Shown here piece after piece: positions 23,365 to 34,935 of a stretch of DNA of 64,000 nucleotides. Within the stretch, counting starts at the first letter, position 1. Each line of letters opens with the position of its first letter. A program made the position numbers and the translations under genes. The notes beneath the pieces are model-generated. The model saw only the letters and a list, made by a program, of their open reading frames with translations. It searched no databases and had not been told where the DNA came from. The stretch spans positions 186,001 to 250,000 of the forward strand of contig JAEUBA010000030.1 of assembly GCA_018257865.1 (NCBI GenBank), read 5' to 3'. This DNA is from Stereocaulon alpinum. Its lineage: Eukaryota; Ascomycota; Lecanoromycetes; Lecanorales; Stereocaulaceae.

Positions 23365-25016
23365 GGCTGAGTAACGGAATTACCAGACAAGCTCCGAAGA
23401 GCACAGCTGAAGTAAATGGAGGAAGATGTTGTTGGAACCCGACGAGCGACGAAGTTTGAGAGAAGTCTTGGAAACCAGTCGATACAAACGATTAGCCCTA
23501 GCCCTACTGAGCTTACTTGGTGAGGGTTGCTAGGTACTTTGTCTGCATTCTACGGTACAGTCCACCGTCATATGATATTACTGCCAAGCTCGTGTCTTTA
23601 TTGGTCTTGTCACAACGCTATTGCTCAGGGTATGTAACCAACATGTTCTCCTGGCTAGCTCCCGACAATCTCTCCCTCCGACCGCTCTCTTCATTCGAGT
23701 AGAGACATACTGTTCCTGAATCGGATATCCTAGAATCCATATATGGCGCAACGGATACGTATCCAGAAGCTCGTTGGTCTCACGTTGAATGACGAGAGGA
23801 TGAAGACATGTACAGGGGGTCACGGCTCTGAATTCGCTTGCAGAATGGAAGAATGAATCAGAAGGGTTTGAATAAGATGAAGTTCGACGTTGGCAATCTT
23901 CAACAACAGTAACACATTCTGTACAAGGGCCATAGAACATCTAGCGAACGGTGAGCATACATGCACGCAGGTGTGGTGGTTCTCAACTCTAAGCCTTATC
24001 ACTCAACGTTCCTTGCGCCACTACCCCTATATCGCCCTTCGCGATACGAGCTGGTGGGTTCGATAACCGTCAATGTATCCTCACGTCAGATCCATATCGA
24101 TCAGATGCCAATGTCGAGCTACTCACCTATTCTGTCGGATAAAGTTGGGTGTGAGGAAACTGAGTAGCCGCATAGTCCATGCTCTACGCTTCGAGCTGAG
24201 ACCACTAAGCCACTGCCAGGAGCCTTCTTGCGGTATGCTATCTGGCTGTCGCGTTCGCAGTGATGGATTCCCCTGTGGGGACCTCAGGGCATAGGGTATG
24301 AGTCCGATCGGATAAGCTGTTTCTGTTGAGCGATTATATCGCTAGTGCCTGGATAGTAAGGACGGCCCTGAGTACTCATGTACGGCTAGTCCTGTCTTAA
24401 GAGACTGATAGAGGATCCTCGCCGGCCCGCAGCTGCTGCATAGGCTCTCCTTAGGCGGTCAACCGCCACTGGCTTTCCCGCTAGGCTGCATGTGCGATCA
24501 CGCCTCAGCCAATGCGTACTCAGTCTGTTTCTAGATTGCGATCCCCAGGAGACGTGCGGTATGCTGGCTATTCAGGGGCATCGGCAGAGAAAGTCTTCTG
24601 TTCTTCTTCCTTAGCACTCCAGTACGTTGTTCGGCCTCCCTACAAGGCGGTGGGTGGGAAGGATTGCTGATCAATTTGGGATGCTTGGACCTAGAGTCGT
24701 CCAACATTTCCCCATGAACCCGTCCCTGGGTGACAACAAAGTTGTTGAACGTTCAGAAATGACGATAAGGCAGAATCCCGATGATCGATCTTATAACCTT
24801 GACCACCTGGGTATTGTACGTGTTGGGACCCATAATTGGAAGATTGGTCTGTTCATCGGTCATAACTTCATTGGTGAGGACCAGGTAACTCCATGCGTGC
24901 ATGGTACAATTGTGCCCAAATTGGCTTCCGTTCATCACTGCTTGTCTGAATTGATCTACTACTAGGAAAAGGCGCCAAATACGATTAGAAAGCCAAGAAT
25001 GTTATGCCTCAACTGT
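23365..25016. other. Gene-poor region, no gene seen
   Basis: 1.65 kb upstream of the mitochondrial protein gene. Short frames on both strands show no family signal. On the minus strand near 24200-24215 there is a tRNA A-box-like string (TGGCTTAGTGGT), but no B-box or cloverleaf follows. No transposon ends were seen. Confidence 0.5.
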
Positions 25017-25686
25017 TTATGATTCGAGCAGCCTTTGCCGCAGTCTAGCATGTCCAATAAGCTCTAGCATGTCCAATAAGCCAGGACTGAGGAGAGGCAA
25101 GCACATGGACATACGTCCGCGCGTTGAGCAGATAAGCCGAAAACTTCTACTATCTATCTTGGCCTCTCTGAGCTGGTTGTTATGATAAAAGGCTCCGGCA
25201 TGCATACGACGAGGCATTGAGAACCTAATAGCTAGGTGATTGGCGGTTGAGCCTTCTTGGCCGCTGTCCAGCCTGTCCAGTGCTTCAAGGGTCTTATTCA
25301 TCAGATGCTTGGTTATGCTTGCTCTCTCTTTACGATCCCTCGGAAGACTCAAAGGCCATTGAAACACCAGGCGTTCATACTGTGGGAGCCCGTTCACAAC
25401 ACCGGCTCCTCCTATACTGACACGTGTCAGTAAATATCGCCGTTAAGGCTGGAAATCCACACAAATTACTGGGCTTGTTCTTCTTTCTCATCAATTCAGC
25501 GATCTTGAGAGCCCGCGTTACATGCTTGCTATCGTCTGGTCCCCTGAACGCAAAATACTGCATGCGTTTATGACTTTCCGCCTTCAATGCGAACTGTATG
25601 GGCGTAGTTCTGGCTGACGCGACGGGACTCTCGTGGGGTCCGGAGGTGGCAATTTGACCTTCATTTGCATCGCATGCGTCAGACAT
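25017..25686 (-). pseudogene. Decayed gene of unknown family
   Basis: Read from 25686 downward, a coding-like frame (MSDACDANEG, then MQYFAFRGPDDSKHVTRAL, PALTAIFTDTCQYRRS) runs to about 25400. The coding-like text then continues in a different frame as VNGLPQYERLVFQWPLSL and RKERASITKHLMNKTLEALD. No GT..AG pair fits between them, so I read a frameshift. Near the end, a 19-bp perfect tandem duplication (25044-25081) shifts the frame again. I do not recognise the family; it looks like a fungal-specific intracellular protein. Two independent lesions make a pseudogene more likely than an unusual gene structure. Confidence 0.5.
25044..25081. repeat. Perfect 19-bp tandem duplication
   Basis: Two adjacent identical copies beginning TCTAGCATG. 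The length is 1 mod 3, so it changes the reading frame of the relic it lies in. Confidence 0.85.
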
Positions 25687-27419
25687 GATGATGATCTGTT
25701 GAGAGTATCGTTTTGGAGCCGAGCATCAGCTATGATGGTGACCAGATATAAGGGGAGAGCTAGGTTGGGTGCGAATGCTATTCATGCAGTTTCAGTGGTA
25801 GAGTCAACGCTTTCTTTCTGATCCGAAGTTAATGTGTTGTTCTTGGAGTTATCGAGACGACTCATATGGCAAATAAGGACTCAAAAAAAGCCGCGAAGAT
25901 AATTACCTTCTCTTTGCGCTCTGGCATGCAAGCTAACATGATTTATTGACGCAATGCAATATCGCTCATGGCTTGTTATTTGGTGGACCCATCAAGTCAT
26001 AGCGATACTAGAAGATCTCCTTATCAAGGAAAGAAATGGAGGTTTAGTAGCAACTATGCAGGATTGGAAGCATGTCACAGTGCCCGAGAATTCGACGGGT
26101 ACGACAGAAAGTAAAGAGACACAGTAAGCTGACCCTCAAAGCCTTTTCCAACATTACACCACCATCAACGCTGCTAAGATCACCAAAACTGTCTCCTCGA
26201 CCTCGCAGTCAACACGGTAGATTCAATTACTACCATAGGCCTTGTTTTAGCCGTCGTCGATGTCATCCAAGGCGGACAACAAATTCTCTCACGCCTTTTG
26301 CATTTTTCCAAAGCAGTTTTCAATATCGGCTCCCAGAGTGCGTGCAGACAGCCAGGATTCGACGACTTTACAGATCGCTGACACGTGTATAAGCGCTTTG
26401 ATTGACAATTGACAAACCTCTGCTACAGCGACATTGGGCCTCGATCTTCACGTCCGATGCAAGTATCAGGACGAGGCATCGAGACTCATCTGGGCCCAGC
26501 GGAACCGTTCAGTCTTGTTGGGTGGAGCGACTAGAGTGTGGTCCTCCAGCCATGCAAGAGGATAAAGGGGGACTGTCTCTACGCTAAGTTCTAGGGCTGA
26601 ACTCCTTGGTTGCCTTTTCATGCTACGAATATCGCTATTCTACCCATGAACGCGATCCTTGGAAAGAATCGGCGAAGATAGGCATGCATTGGACATTCGA
26701 AGCTATCTAAGCGGAGTCTAGAACGAAATGACGCCGTGCCAAGCTCAAAGGAGACTTATCTGGAGACTTTGGTGATTACAGCCTTATTCACGAAAGCTCC
26801 ACTTTTATTGCTTATCTATCGCTGCAACACTAGAGCTTGATTTCAAAAGTGTTCATAATGCGCCGAATGTGGTTCATACATGTTGTCTTTCATAGCGTGA
26901 GCCTACCAGGAGATCGCTTGTGCCAGCCTATATGTGACAAAGTTGTGTTTCAAGAGACTCAGGCAACTTACACAATCGCATTGCTTGCACCTTTTACATA
27001 GTAATACACCAGTCTTGAAAAGGGAGGTCTGGAGCTGTGGTTTAATGATAAGCCCGCGATAAGCTGATATAGATTGTCGTCGGCGCTATTTTCCATTAGC
27101 GGATGTCTTCACAATTACCCTATCTTTCACATCTTATTTCGCGCACCAGCTTCGAATCTTGATGCCACCAGAGAAGGATATTTACCCCGTCAACCTCTCT
27201 CCTTCGGATTCCTTCTTTCAAGGGGCTGGTAACGGGCGAAAACGAGCAGTTTTGGGTATCGACTCGCTAAGTAGTCTACAAAATATTTTACTGAAGGCTG
27301 ACGAGTAATAATAGATATTACGCCTCCACCCTAAAAAGGGTGAAAGCTTGACCCTCACCTGAACGTTCCAACGCATCCTCGTTGTATCGTTTCCTTCAGA
27401 CCCTACCAGAGTCGATACA
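25687..27419. other. Gene-poor region with a possible coding relic
   Basis: 1.7 kb without a gene I can support. At about 26158-26350 on + one frame reads like protein: a hydrophobic stretch (ITTIGLVLAVVDVIQGGQQ, then ILSRLLHFSKAVFNIG) without a start and closed by TGA. It may be a remnant of a membrane or STAND-like N-terminal domain; the family is not identifiable. Confidence 0.35.
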
Positions 27420-27765
27420 ATGGGTCTTCGTCGGAAGCTTCGTCCATTTTATGTCAAAGTCCGTGAAGCCCTTGGCTGGGAGAGAGACTTTGGTGGGCGC
27501 TATGACGATCTTGAATGCTGGGCTTATTTCGATGATGGCTCGTCAATGCATTGGGCAGGAAGACCATGGGTATGTTGCCGTGGGGGCAAACTGGATTTCC
27601 TTTTGGGTACTGAAGTCGTGGACTGGACTTAGTCGAGTGAGAATGATGCTGACGCGACTCTATTGATAGGGTACGGTTTGGGAGATGTTTAGAGAGTATA
27701 TTGAGGACTATGCGGTGAATGTGGTGATGAACAAACATGGGCATTTCTATGAATATGTAGGTTGA
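27420..27765 (+). CDS. Small hypothetical protein (81 aa)
   Basis: Two exons, 27420-27569 and 27670-27765, joined through a GTATGT..GATAG intron of 100 nt that contains a good GCTGACGC branch site. The product begins MGLRRKLRPFYVKVREALGW and continues with DFGGRYDDLECWAYFDD. The splice joins HWAGRPW to GTVWEMFREYIEDYAVN, and it ends HGHFYEYVG. It is rich in Trp/Tyr/Asp with no signal peptide or membrane segment. I do not recognise the family. Support comes from the precise splice, which removes stop codons, and the protein-like composition on both sides. More exons upstream or downstream are possible. Confidence 0.45.
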
Positions 27766-28385
27766 AGTTTGAAATGGAGTGTACAAAGGTCTGAGTGGTG
27801 GACACAAATCTCCTCGTGGATACATATGGGCCTAAAGGCGCCACAGCGAGTCCTTTCATCAGGGGGTGGCGCTGGAGGATGAATTGTTTTTGCCACGGAC
27901 CACGACGGGGTCAATTTTTGTAATTTTATTCAACCCACCAAATGAAGTCAAATTCATTTTGTGTTTGATTCTAGGATGAAAAAGACGCTTTTCATTAATG
28001 ACCATGAGTTTAGGTTCATTAAGATTTTAAGTGGCCGGGCGGCATCGAATGCGAAACAGTCGAGGGTCTGAAGAACCTCCTTCTCCCGCGCCACCCCCTG
28101 GTGCTGTGCATACAGTCCGACGCTTACTAATCATACGCGAACTTCTTTTGGCGACGAGGTCAATATCATGAAATCAGCTCTGGGCATGCGTCGAATGTAG
28201 TAGGGATTTTTTCCTGTCAGTCTTCGCCAGCGCCATATTCATTTACGAAAAACAGTTGAGAGGTGAGAACAACATCCCATTATCATCCTGCTCCTCTCAT
28301 ACAAGACTAGTCGGATTTGTAGCACTGGGTTAATCATTCGTGTGCTTTTGCTGACTACTTCATCACCCGCCATAGGCTGCTGGTA
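27766..28385. other. Intergenic region, no gene seen
   Basis: About 620 bases between the small gene and the 3' end of the minus-strand relic. Nothing recognisable on either strand. Confidence 0.5.
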
Positions 28386-29423
28386 TCATCCCCAGAAGGT
28401 GGACAAGGTCCAATTCAGTGCCCGAGACGCCTTTGCAGAAATCTTCTCCTTCAAGGAGAGCGCATTTGCGCTTCCGTCCCTATAATCAAACCTGATCTCC
28501 GTCTCGAGACAATAAATCCTTTTCCCATCACCATTGATGGCGTCGAACTTGAAATAGTCATTGCCCTACTTCACTATCAGCCTTGAGCCTCGCCTTTCCC
28601 TCATCTGTCAATTTCTTCTCCACTCGCCTCCCCTGCAGGTCCTTCTCTCACATGGATCCTCGACTTGCCACGTCGCACTGCAGCCTCAGAGCCCTACCAC
28701 TCATCCCATAAAAATCAAGAGACAGAGAACTTACAGGCACAATGAACATCTCGCATACCCACCCCTTTATCATCACCACCGCCCAACCCTGTTCAGGCGG
28801 ACATTCCGGCTCGCGATCCGGGTTGGACTAGTCTATACTCACAATCATATCACAGAATGGCTACGTCCAGACTTTGGACTCCGAGGAGTTGACGCCGCGG
28901 GCTGTGGAGGTCCAGGTACTGTTGGCGAGGATGGGGGATGTGAAGAAGCCTGGGGAGGTGAGTGGTTTGTAGGCTGAGAAGGAGGGAAAAGAGGTGGGGA
29001 GACTATTGGGAAGATCGGGCATGAGGGAATGAGAGCGGAAGGTGTTGTGGATGAAATCCTAAGGGCAGATTTGGGCAGCGAAGGAAAACTGAGGGAAATT
29101 TTGTGAGAGTTACTGACCACGTAGTGCGACTCTAAAGATATCGTCACTGTGTGCATATTATCAGTGAGGGATTCAGGATGTGAAGGGGACATGGCGGGCA
29201 CATGTAGAGGTGCTCGAGTTCGACATCAATTCTGTCGAGCCAGAAAAGATCGGTCGGACGCGACTCGTTGCAATATCCTAGCGGCGAATTGTCCCAGAAA
29301 ATCTGGCGAAAGGCGTGGGAGCACATCCGAGGATTGAGGTAGAGGTAACTGCGGTATGCGGGCTGCTCGAACCGTGTTACTGAGGAGAAGTCTTCGAAAG
29401 GCCGGGATCAATATGCTGAGCAT
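28386..29423 (-). pseudogene. Decayed gene of unknown family with stops and a frameshift
   Basis: Coding-like frames tile the minus strand but do not form a gene. From upstream: HAFRQIFWDNSPLGYCNESR and LDRIDVELEHLYMCPPCP; then DFIHNTFRSHSLMPDLPNS and FFTSPILANSTWTSTARG; then ECPPEQGWAVVMIKGWVCEM and SLDFYGMSGRALRLQCDVAS, interrupted by an in-frame TGA at 28650-28648. Coding text resumes (RRVEKKLTDEGKARLKADSE). A one-base shift near 28563 then moves it to NDYFKFDAINGDGKRIYCLE and a terminal TLSTFWG with a stop at 28388-28386. A TAG also precedes DFIHN. Some breaks could be introns, but the TGA and the shift have no usable splice sites. It was probably a fungal cytosolic protein; no domain is recognised. 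Confidence 0.5.
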
Positions 29424-31747
29424 GATGCTTGCTATACCTTCTACGCGTCGGGTGGTTTATGGAGTCCGGTCTACCGCGGTTTTTCCATTGATGATAGAAT
29501 CAGGAAGTTCCAGGTAGGGGTAGGCAGTCCGTTCAATCACTGTTCGCGATGGGTCGAAATGCTAAGGGCTAGAATGCTAGCCCAGCGTCGCTGATACAGC
29601 CCCCGTAAACATGGACAATCTTAGAGTGTGGCTTTGAGGTGTTTCAGGACTGCAAATGGCGGTGTGCTGATGACTAATCGAACCAAGTGATCAAGATACT
29701 ATAGCATTGACTAATTCAATGGTTTGGTACGGTGAAGCAAGCCTAGAAGGCGGACCACAATCACCAAACGCCCGCCTCTTCGGCCGTTGTTACCAAAGTG
29801 CTTACGAGTGCTTACGAGTGCAACAGTTATCTCGGCGCTTGGGGGTTTGCATGGACTAATGGCACCCCTTTCGTCCCACAGTTGGTGGTGTGTGAGTTGT
29901 ATGATGATTAGTGGTTTCAGCCATTTAAATATGACTATCAGTGTTACTGTTGGTTTAAAGTAATAGACTAAAACATCTTGATTAGTTAGCGTTTCATCTA
30001 CGGTACATTAGCTTAGGATCAGGTCAGGGTTCAGGAGGGCTAGCCCTATGATTGCCTAACAGTGCAATACAGATCTTAAGGGTCCAGATTTCTTGAATAG
30101 CATCAACTGTTCAATATTAGCGCTAGTCGGTGCTTTTGGCCTTTAAAGTGCACCTGTACCACAACACTTAGTGGTTGTTGCCAAGTATCTTGCAAGTAGT
30201 CGGAACACAGATTCGCGCATTGACATTCATATTATCCATTATCATGAAGTAAAAATGGATCAATATCCGCTAGATCGCTACGGTCCGCTAGTAGTCCCTG
30301 ACCTAGTGTCACGACATGATTCAACACCAACCCTCCCGAGTACAGCTACGTGCAACGCTGGTTGTGTGGTCTACCCAGATCGAGTTGCCTTCGCTGTTTA
30401 GATGGGGCTGCCACCGGCTACGCCATTGACCCAGCGTTTGAGCTAGTTGCTGGTTACAGGGTAATTCAGCGTCTGGCTGTATCACCATTCGGATCGTCGC
30501 AATATCGCGCGCTACCTCGGGTCATGTTGCGCTAGACAGCAGCCAAGCTAACATACATACTCAACACAAGTTGCTCTGAAAATTCAAGCCCCAAAAATAG
30601 AAAGCTCCTTAATTCAAGCACGCGTGGTTTAGCGAATTCCTGTATCGTCAGCAAGTCGGCGTCTTGTCTTTGCAAAGTACCGCAATGACAATAGGACTCC
30701 GCCACCCACCAGCTCATTGGCAATCAAACATTCAATATGTGAAATCGATTAGTCAGGGGTCGATTGTCTACTTAGACATCTTTTTGTATACCAACTACAT
30801 CGGGATGACAGAACAACGGTCACATACTGTCTTCCAACACTTGATTCCCTGGCGCTAAATCTTCCTAGCCATCATGGTCTTATTCATTACGTCGATCTGA
30901 AGAAGAAACTCCAATATCTTGGCGTCTAACATCGCATACAGATATTGAGAGGTCTAGATCATGTCTGCCTCCCACAGAATACGCCTACTTAGCTTTACCT
31001 CTCTGTAAGACAGTCAAAGAAGCTTTCCCATGTCCGGAGAGAATCCTTAGATCTCACGCGGTTCTTCTCGAATGTTATGAAGTTTGATAGGGACACTCTG
31101 ATAGGCTTGAAGCTCGGGTAAGCTGAAAGCTGAGACTTTAGTACACAGCCAGCACAACAAGACGTCAAGAACCTGTCAGACGTCGCGGTGTTGTTGTGAA
31201 CCAACGCTGGTTATGGCTCTACTGGGGCGTTGGAAGTCGTTCCTCGTCGCATCTCGGTGTCGATCAAGGGGAAAATCATTATTACGTACATTTTGCCTTG
31301 GCCATGCGGCACCAAATAGCACGAATGCGGCCCAAATCCAATGTGAGACACGCTATAGCAGTTCTCTGCTTTTTCATTGCATCATTTCGAGAAGGTCTGG
31401 CAGGATCAATCCTTAATATAGCCTGCTGGGTCATGTAATTATCATTGTCAATCTGAAGCACCCTTTGACACTACTCCGCTTCTGTTATGGCACCACTCGC
31501 GTTTGGCCTGGCAAAGTCAATAACTGCACAGCCTACTTTGTCACACGAGTGTCATAGTAGACTCCCTCGATGCTGCTCCTTAATCTACCGCTGCGTGTTT
31601 GTTAACCTATATAGAGGCCTCGTGCCCTGGAAAAGAACGTTCTGATATTCTTCAAGTGCACTACAAGTTGCCTTCAACTTCTTCCGGCAATGAGCTTGGC
31701 CAAATTTGATTTGTAGGTTATTTTCATCCTGCTAGAGCAAATTGAAA
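29424..31747. other. Gene-poor region, no gene seen
   Basis: 2.3 kb of AT-richer sequence without a supportable gene or RNA. It contains a perfect 10-bp tandem duplication (29801-29820). Short frames such as 30171-30401 have no motif or splice support. Confidence 0.5.
29801..29820. repeat. Perfect 10-bp tandem duplication
   Basis: Two adjacent copies of CTTACGAGTG in non-coding sequence. It is the same class of event as the 19-, 22- and 98-bp duplications in the nearby relics. Confidence 0.8.
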
Positions 31748-33752
31748 ATGCGTCTTCCATCGCTTTCCCTCGTTTTCCTTCCGCTGGCTTTGACTGGCCT
31801 TCCTGATGGAAAAGATTTTTGGTGGACAGCGTTGGGAGATTCCTATGCTTCAGCAGTGGGCTCCGGAGCTTACACAGATGGGCGCCGACGCTTACACAGA
31901 TGGGCGCCGACGCTTGCGATACGACCAAGCATGTCCTGTACAGATGGAGGAAACAATGATTTAGGACTCGGAAGTACCCCACAAGACCGAAGGGCCTTTC
32001 AGAACTGCGTCTGTTCTGGAGCTGAGGTCGAAGACGTTGTAAAGTCTCAGTTGCTTGAGAAAGATACTCACCACGTCCCAAGCATCCAGTACGGTAGGTC
32101 TGTCAAATTTTTTTGGACTGAGGACATTCTGACCGCGTAAGGCGATCGTCCCTGGTTTGGCGAACCATTTATGGCTACACTGAGTATAGGCGGTGACGAC
32201 ATCGACTTTCCAGGAATCTTGTTCAACTGCATAATCGAGACACACAATCCAGGTGGTGGATCCCCTTTTCGAACCTGTGATGAGCAAAAGACCCATTCTT
32301 GGAGTCTAATTAGAGATCAGACCCTTGTCACCAGAATCAGTGACCTCATCAGAAAGATCGTCGTCACTGCTCGAGCAGGCCAAGCTAGCAACAAGTCAAA
32401 CTTAATGGGACAGGGTATGGACAATTCTTCAACAATGAAACAACCCTTTGCAACGACATCACTTTTGCACGTACGGCAAACCCTAAGCCTGATAACAAGC
32501 CACACAATAACATGACGACGCAACTTCGCACCGAGTTCAATGAGATGAGCCTTGGATTGAATGCAGCTATCAAAGAAGCAGTTGCCCTGTACGCCCAAGA
32601 CGGAGTCAAGTATGTCGACATTGACGCTATTCTGGCTGGCCACCGCTTGGCATCAAGGAACCCGACCAGCAAAATCCGAACCTTTGGCTCTTTCACTAAC
32701 CATACAAAATGACAATTCTGTGATTGGAACTACTGGCCCAGATTACACAAGCGTGCTTCAAGCCGCCAACGCTAAGGTTTTTGGTGGTCAGTCAATCAGC
32801 CAGCTGAGTCAGCAGTATAGCAGTGCAAGACAGGTCGATGACGCATTTTATAGCGCTATCGATTGGGATTAAGTCCAGCAGCTTGGCGGCGGAGTAGAAA
32901 CCACTGGCTTCTGGGACGGTGTTGTCAGTCCCCGCGCCAAATTATTCCATCCAAAAAACCATCGTCGACCAATGGAAATCGGATAAGGAAATCGATAGCA
33001 CCGGGGCGAATCCCACTCAGTCTGGGAGCTCACCACCTTCAGCACCAACAATGAGCGCCGGCCCGGTCTCTAACAGGTGGAGCTATACATTCCACTCATA
33101 TACCGGCAACCTCGAGGAGGGTAAATTATCCTTCTTCGTCTTGCCCGGAAAATATAACGGTAACTATGGCAACTCAAAACGCTCGCTCGAAGCCCGAGCC
33201 GACGCCGTCAACGAGCTGTTATTTGATCGCCGTCACAAGCGTTCGCCAGCCGCAAGAAGAGGAGCCTCTCCTCCACAGTCGCTGGACGAGAGATCGTCTA
33301 CTAAGGAGTCGTTGGGTAAAAGGGCGATTCCTCCTCCACCGATACTACTGCCACCGCGAACCAAGACTCCGGGCAAGGTGAGTTCCCATGTTCTCCCCTG
33401 CTCTCATCATTCCCTATTTCCATAAACCACGCGGTTTAATCTAATCCTTCCCCTACAGGTCACAGTCTGGACTCAGTCCGGCAGCGGAGCCACCGAGCAC
33501 GGCCCCTTCGACCTCAACTGCACCGTCGACGAAGCCCAATGGCAGGGTTTTGACCCCAAAGATACTGGGCTGCCTCTCTGGCTTCTGATTCAGTCTGGCC
33601 ATGCTTGCTCGTTCGATTCCTCGGACAATAATCTTGATAAATTGCATGTCAAGTACGCGGCGCAGTGTCAGGATATTTCGGATGGGGTGACGAATAATCA
33701 GTGTGTGGAACATGATAATGGGGTTAGTTGTAACAGTTATGCTGTCACATAG
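31748..33752 (+). pseudogene. Broken SGNH/GDSL hydrolase gene
   Basis: The start is intact: a signal peptide (MRLPSLSLVFLPLALTGLP), then SGNH block I as WTALGDSYASAVGSGAY, where the catalytic Ser follows GD. A 22-bp tandem duplication at 31868-31911 shifts the frame inside the conserved TDGRRRL(RYDQA) segment; a second shift just after restores it at NDLGLG. FQNCVCSGAEVEDVV follows. There is a TAA at 32138-32140, then block III as MATLSIGGDDIDFPGILFNC. A further shift near 32400 leads to GYGQFFNNETTLCND and YVDIDAILAGHRL, then another shift (32650-32700). The C-terminal part is open (32919-33380), with an intron to about 33459 and an end at 33752 (CVEHDNGVSCNSYAVT). At least four lesions exclude function. 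The family hydrolyses esters or glycans outside the cell. Confidence 0.8.
31868..31911. repeat. Perfect 22-bp tandem duplication in the hydrolase
   Basis: Two identical copies starting GCTTACACAGATGG. Removing one copy restores the family-conserved order TDGRRRLRYDQA, which shows that the duplication is the derived state. Confidence 0.9.
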
Positions 33753-34780
33753 ACCACGCAGTATATTTCTTTCTCGACATCGGAAAGCATGCGGCACGGT
33801 ATACAAATTTTTACGTTGATTGCGACGATGGTGTGTATCTACTTGTGTATATTCACCACGACAACGGCTACGTACGACTCTGTAACGCGATACCTTCATC
33901 TTCCTTTGCAAAAGAGTATGATTCTGCGACGCGATATCTCTATCTTGCATTGCTACATATACATGTTCAGACGTGCCTAGCAACTTTTATCATCTCTGTA
34001 AAACCATCCCAGCCAAATCATCAATTCTTCAAAGCCCTTTATGTCCTCAACATATCGAGCACAACATTACGCTCTAAGCCAGACAAAACTTCTTGTTGAT
34101 CATGCAACGACTCCCCCGACTCCAACACGTCTTTGAAAGCGCCTAATGTAGTAATGCTACGCCATCAGGTAAACCAGCGAGCCAGTATCAACACCCCAAA
34201 ATCCACACTCCTAGACCAATACTTTCATTCCCAACACGCTGCCTATGCTATCAAAAACCATCCGTATCCTATACCCCTCCACTTCACGCGGACTCCTCTC
34301 CAAACCTACCTAACTCTTCACGCTCCAGTCGCCCTGAACCCCAATGAAAGCACCTTACGACTTCAGGATCATCAACCCCTAACACAACACGTACCTCGCT
34401 ATAGGGATTCTCTACGTTCACCTTCATTCCGCGCCTCCTACTCTCCTTTCCCAACATCCTAGATTCCCGCACTCAAACACTATTATAAAATATCTACTCC
34501 TTTACTAGTAGCCTTTCAGTATACTCCTAAAAAATATTAATACTTCTATCCTATCCCTATACTTAATCCCGACACCATCTCCAACACCAAACCTGACCTC
34601 AAATCCTCGAACGCCGCTGAATACACCCCCTAGCTAATTAGCTACTACTAGATTGTACGGCTACCTAAATCTATCACGCACCTCTATCCACACTATCGAG
34701 CCCACCTTATGATTCAGTGTTTCTACCGTATACGCCATACCATCGCTGATTCGGTAGTAATGTGGGATGTGGTGCGGTGA

Positions 34781-34806
34781 TAGGGTAGGGTAGGGTAGGC
34801 TTAGGG
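34781..34806. repeat. TAGGG short array
   Basis: Three TAGGG units and a fourth partial unit, followed at 34801 by a TTAGGG. It is part of the G-rich arm of the skewed block. Confidence 0.75.
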
Positions 34807-34923
34807 AGGGTAGTGAGGTATTGAGGTAGTGGGGGAGGGGGCGGTTGAGTAGGTGGGCAGGTCGGTATTTCGTAAGGTGGTGGGGGGTTGAGTGGGTGGG
34901 AGAGGAAAGGAGAGGGAGGAGCA

Positions 34924-34935
34924 TTAGGGTTAGGG
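34924..34935. repeat. Interstitial telomere-like TTAGGG x2
   Basis: Two exact TTAGGG units, the telomere repeat of most filamentous ascomycetes, inside the window rather than at a chromosome end. Two units can occur by chance in G-rich DNA, so the significance is modest. Confidence 0.6.

Noticed and set aside
24160..24225. tRNA-like A-box (TGGCTTAGTGGT) on the minus strand
   Set aside because: No B-box of the GGTTCGANTCC type at the right distance and no cloverleaf pairing by eye.
34133..34924. Open frames rich in Pro/Leu/Ser in the skewed block
   Set aside because: C-rich DNA is poor in stop codons, so long Pro/Ser frames are expected; no conserved motif.
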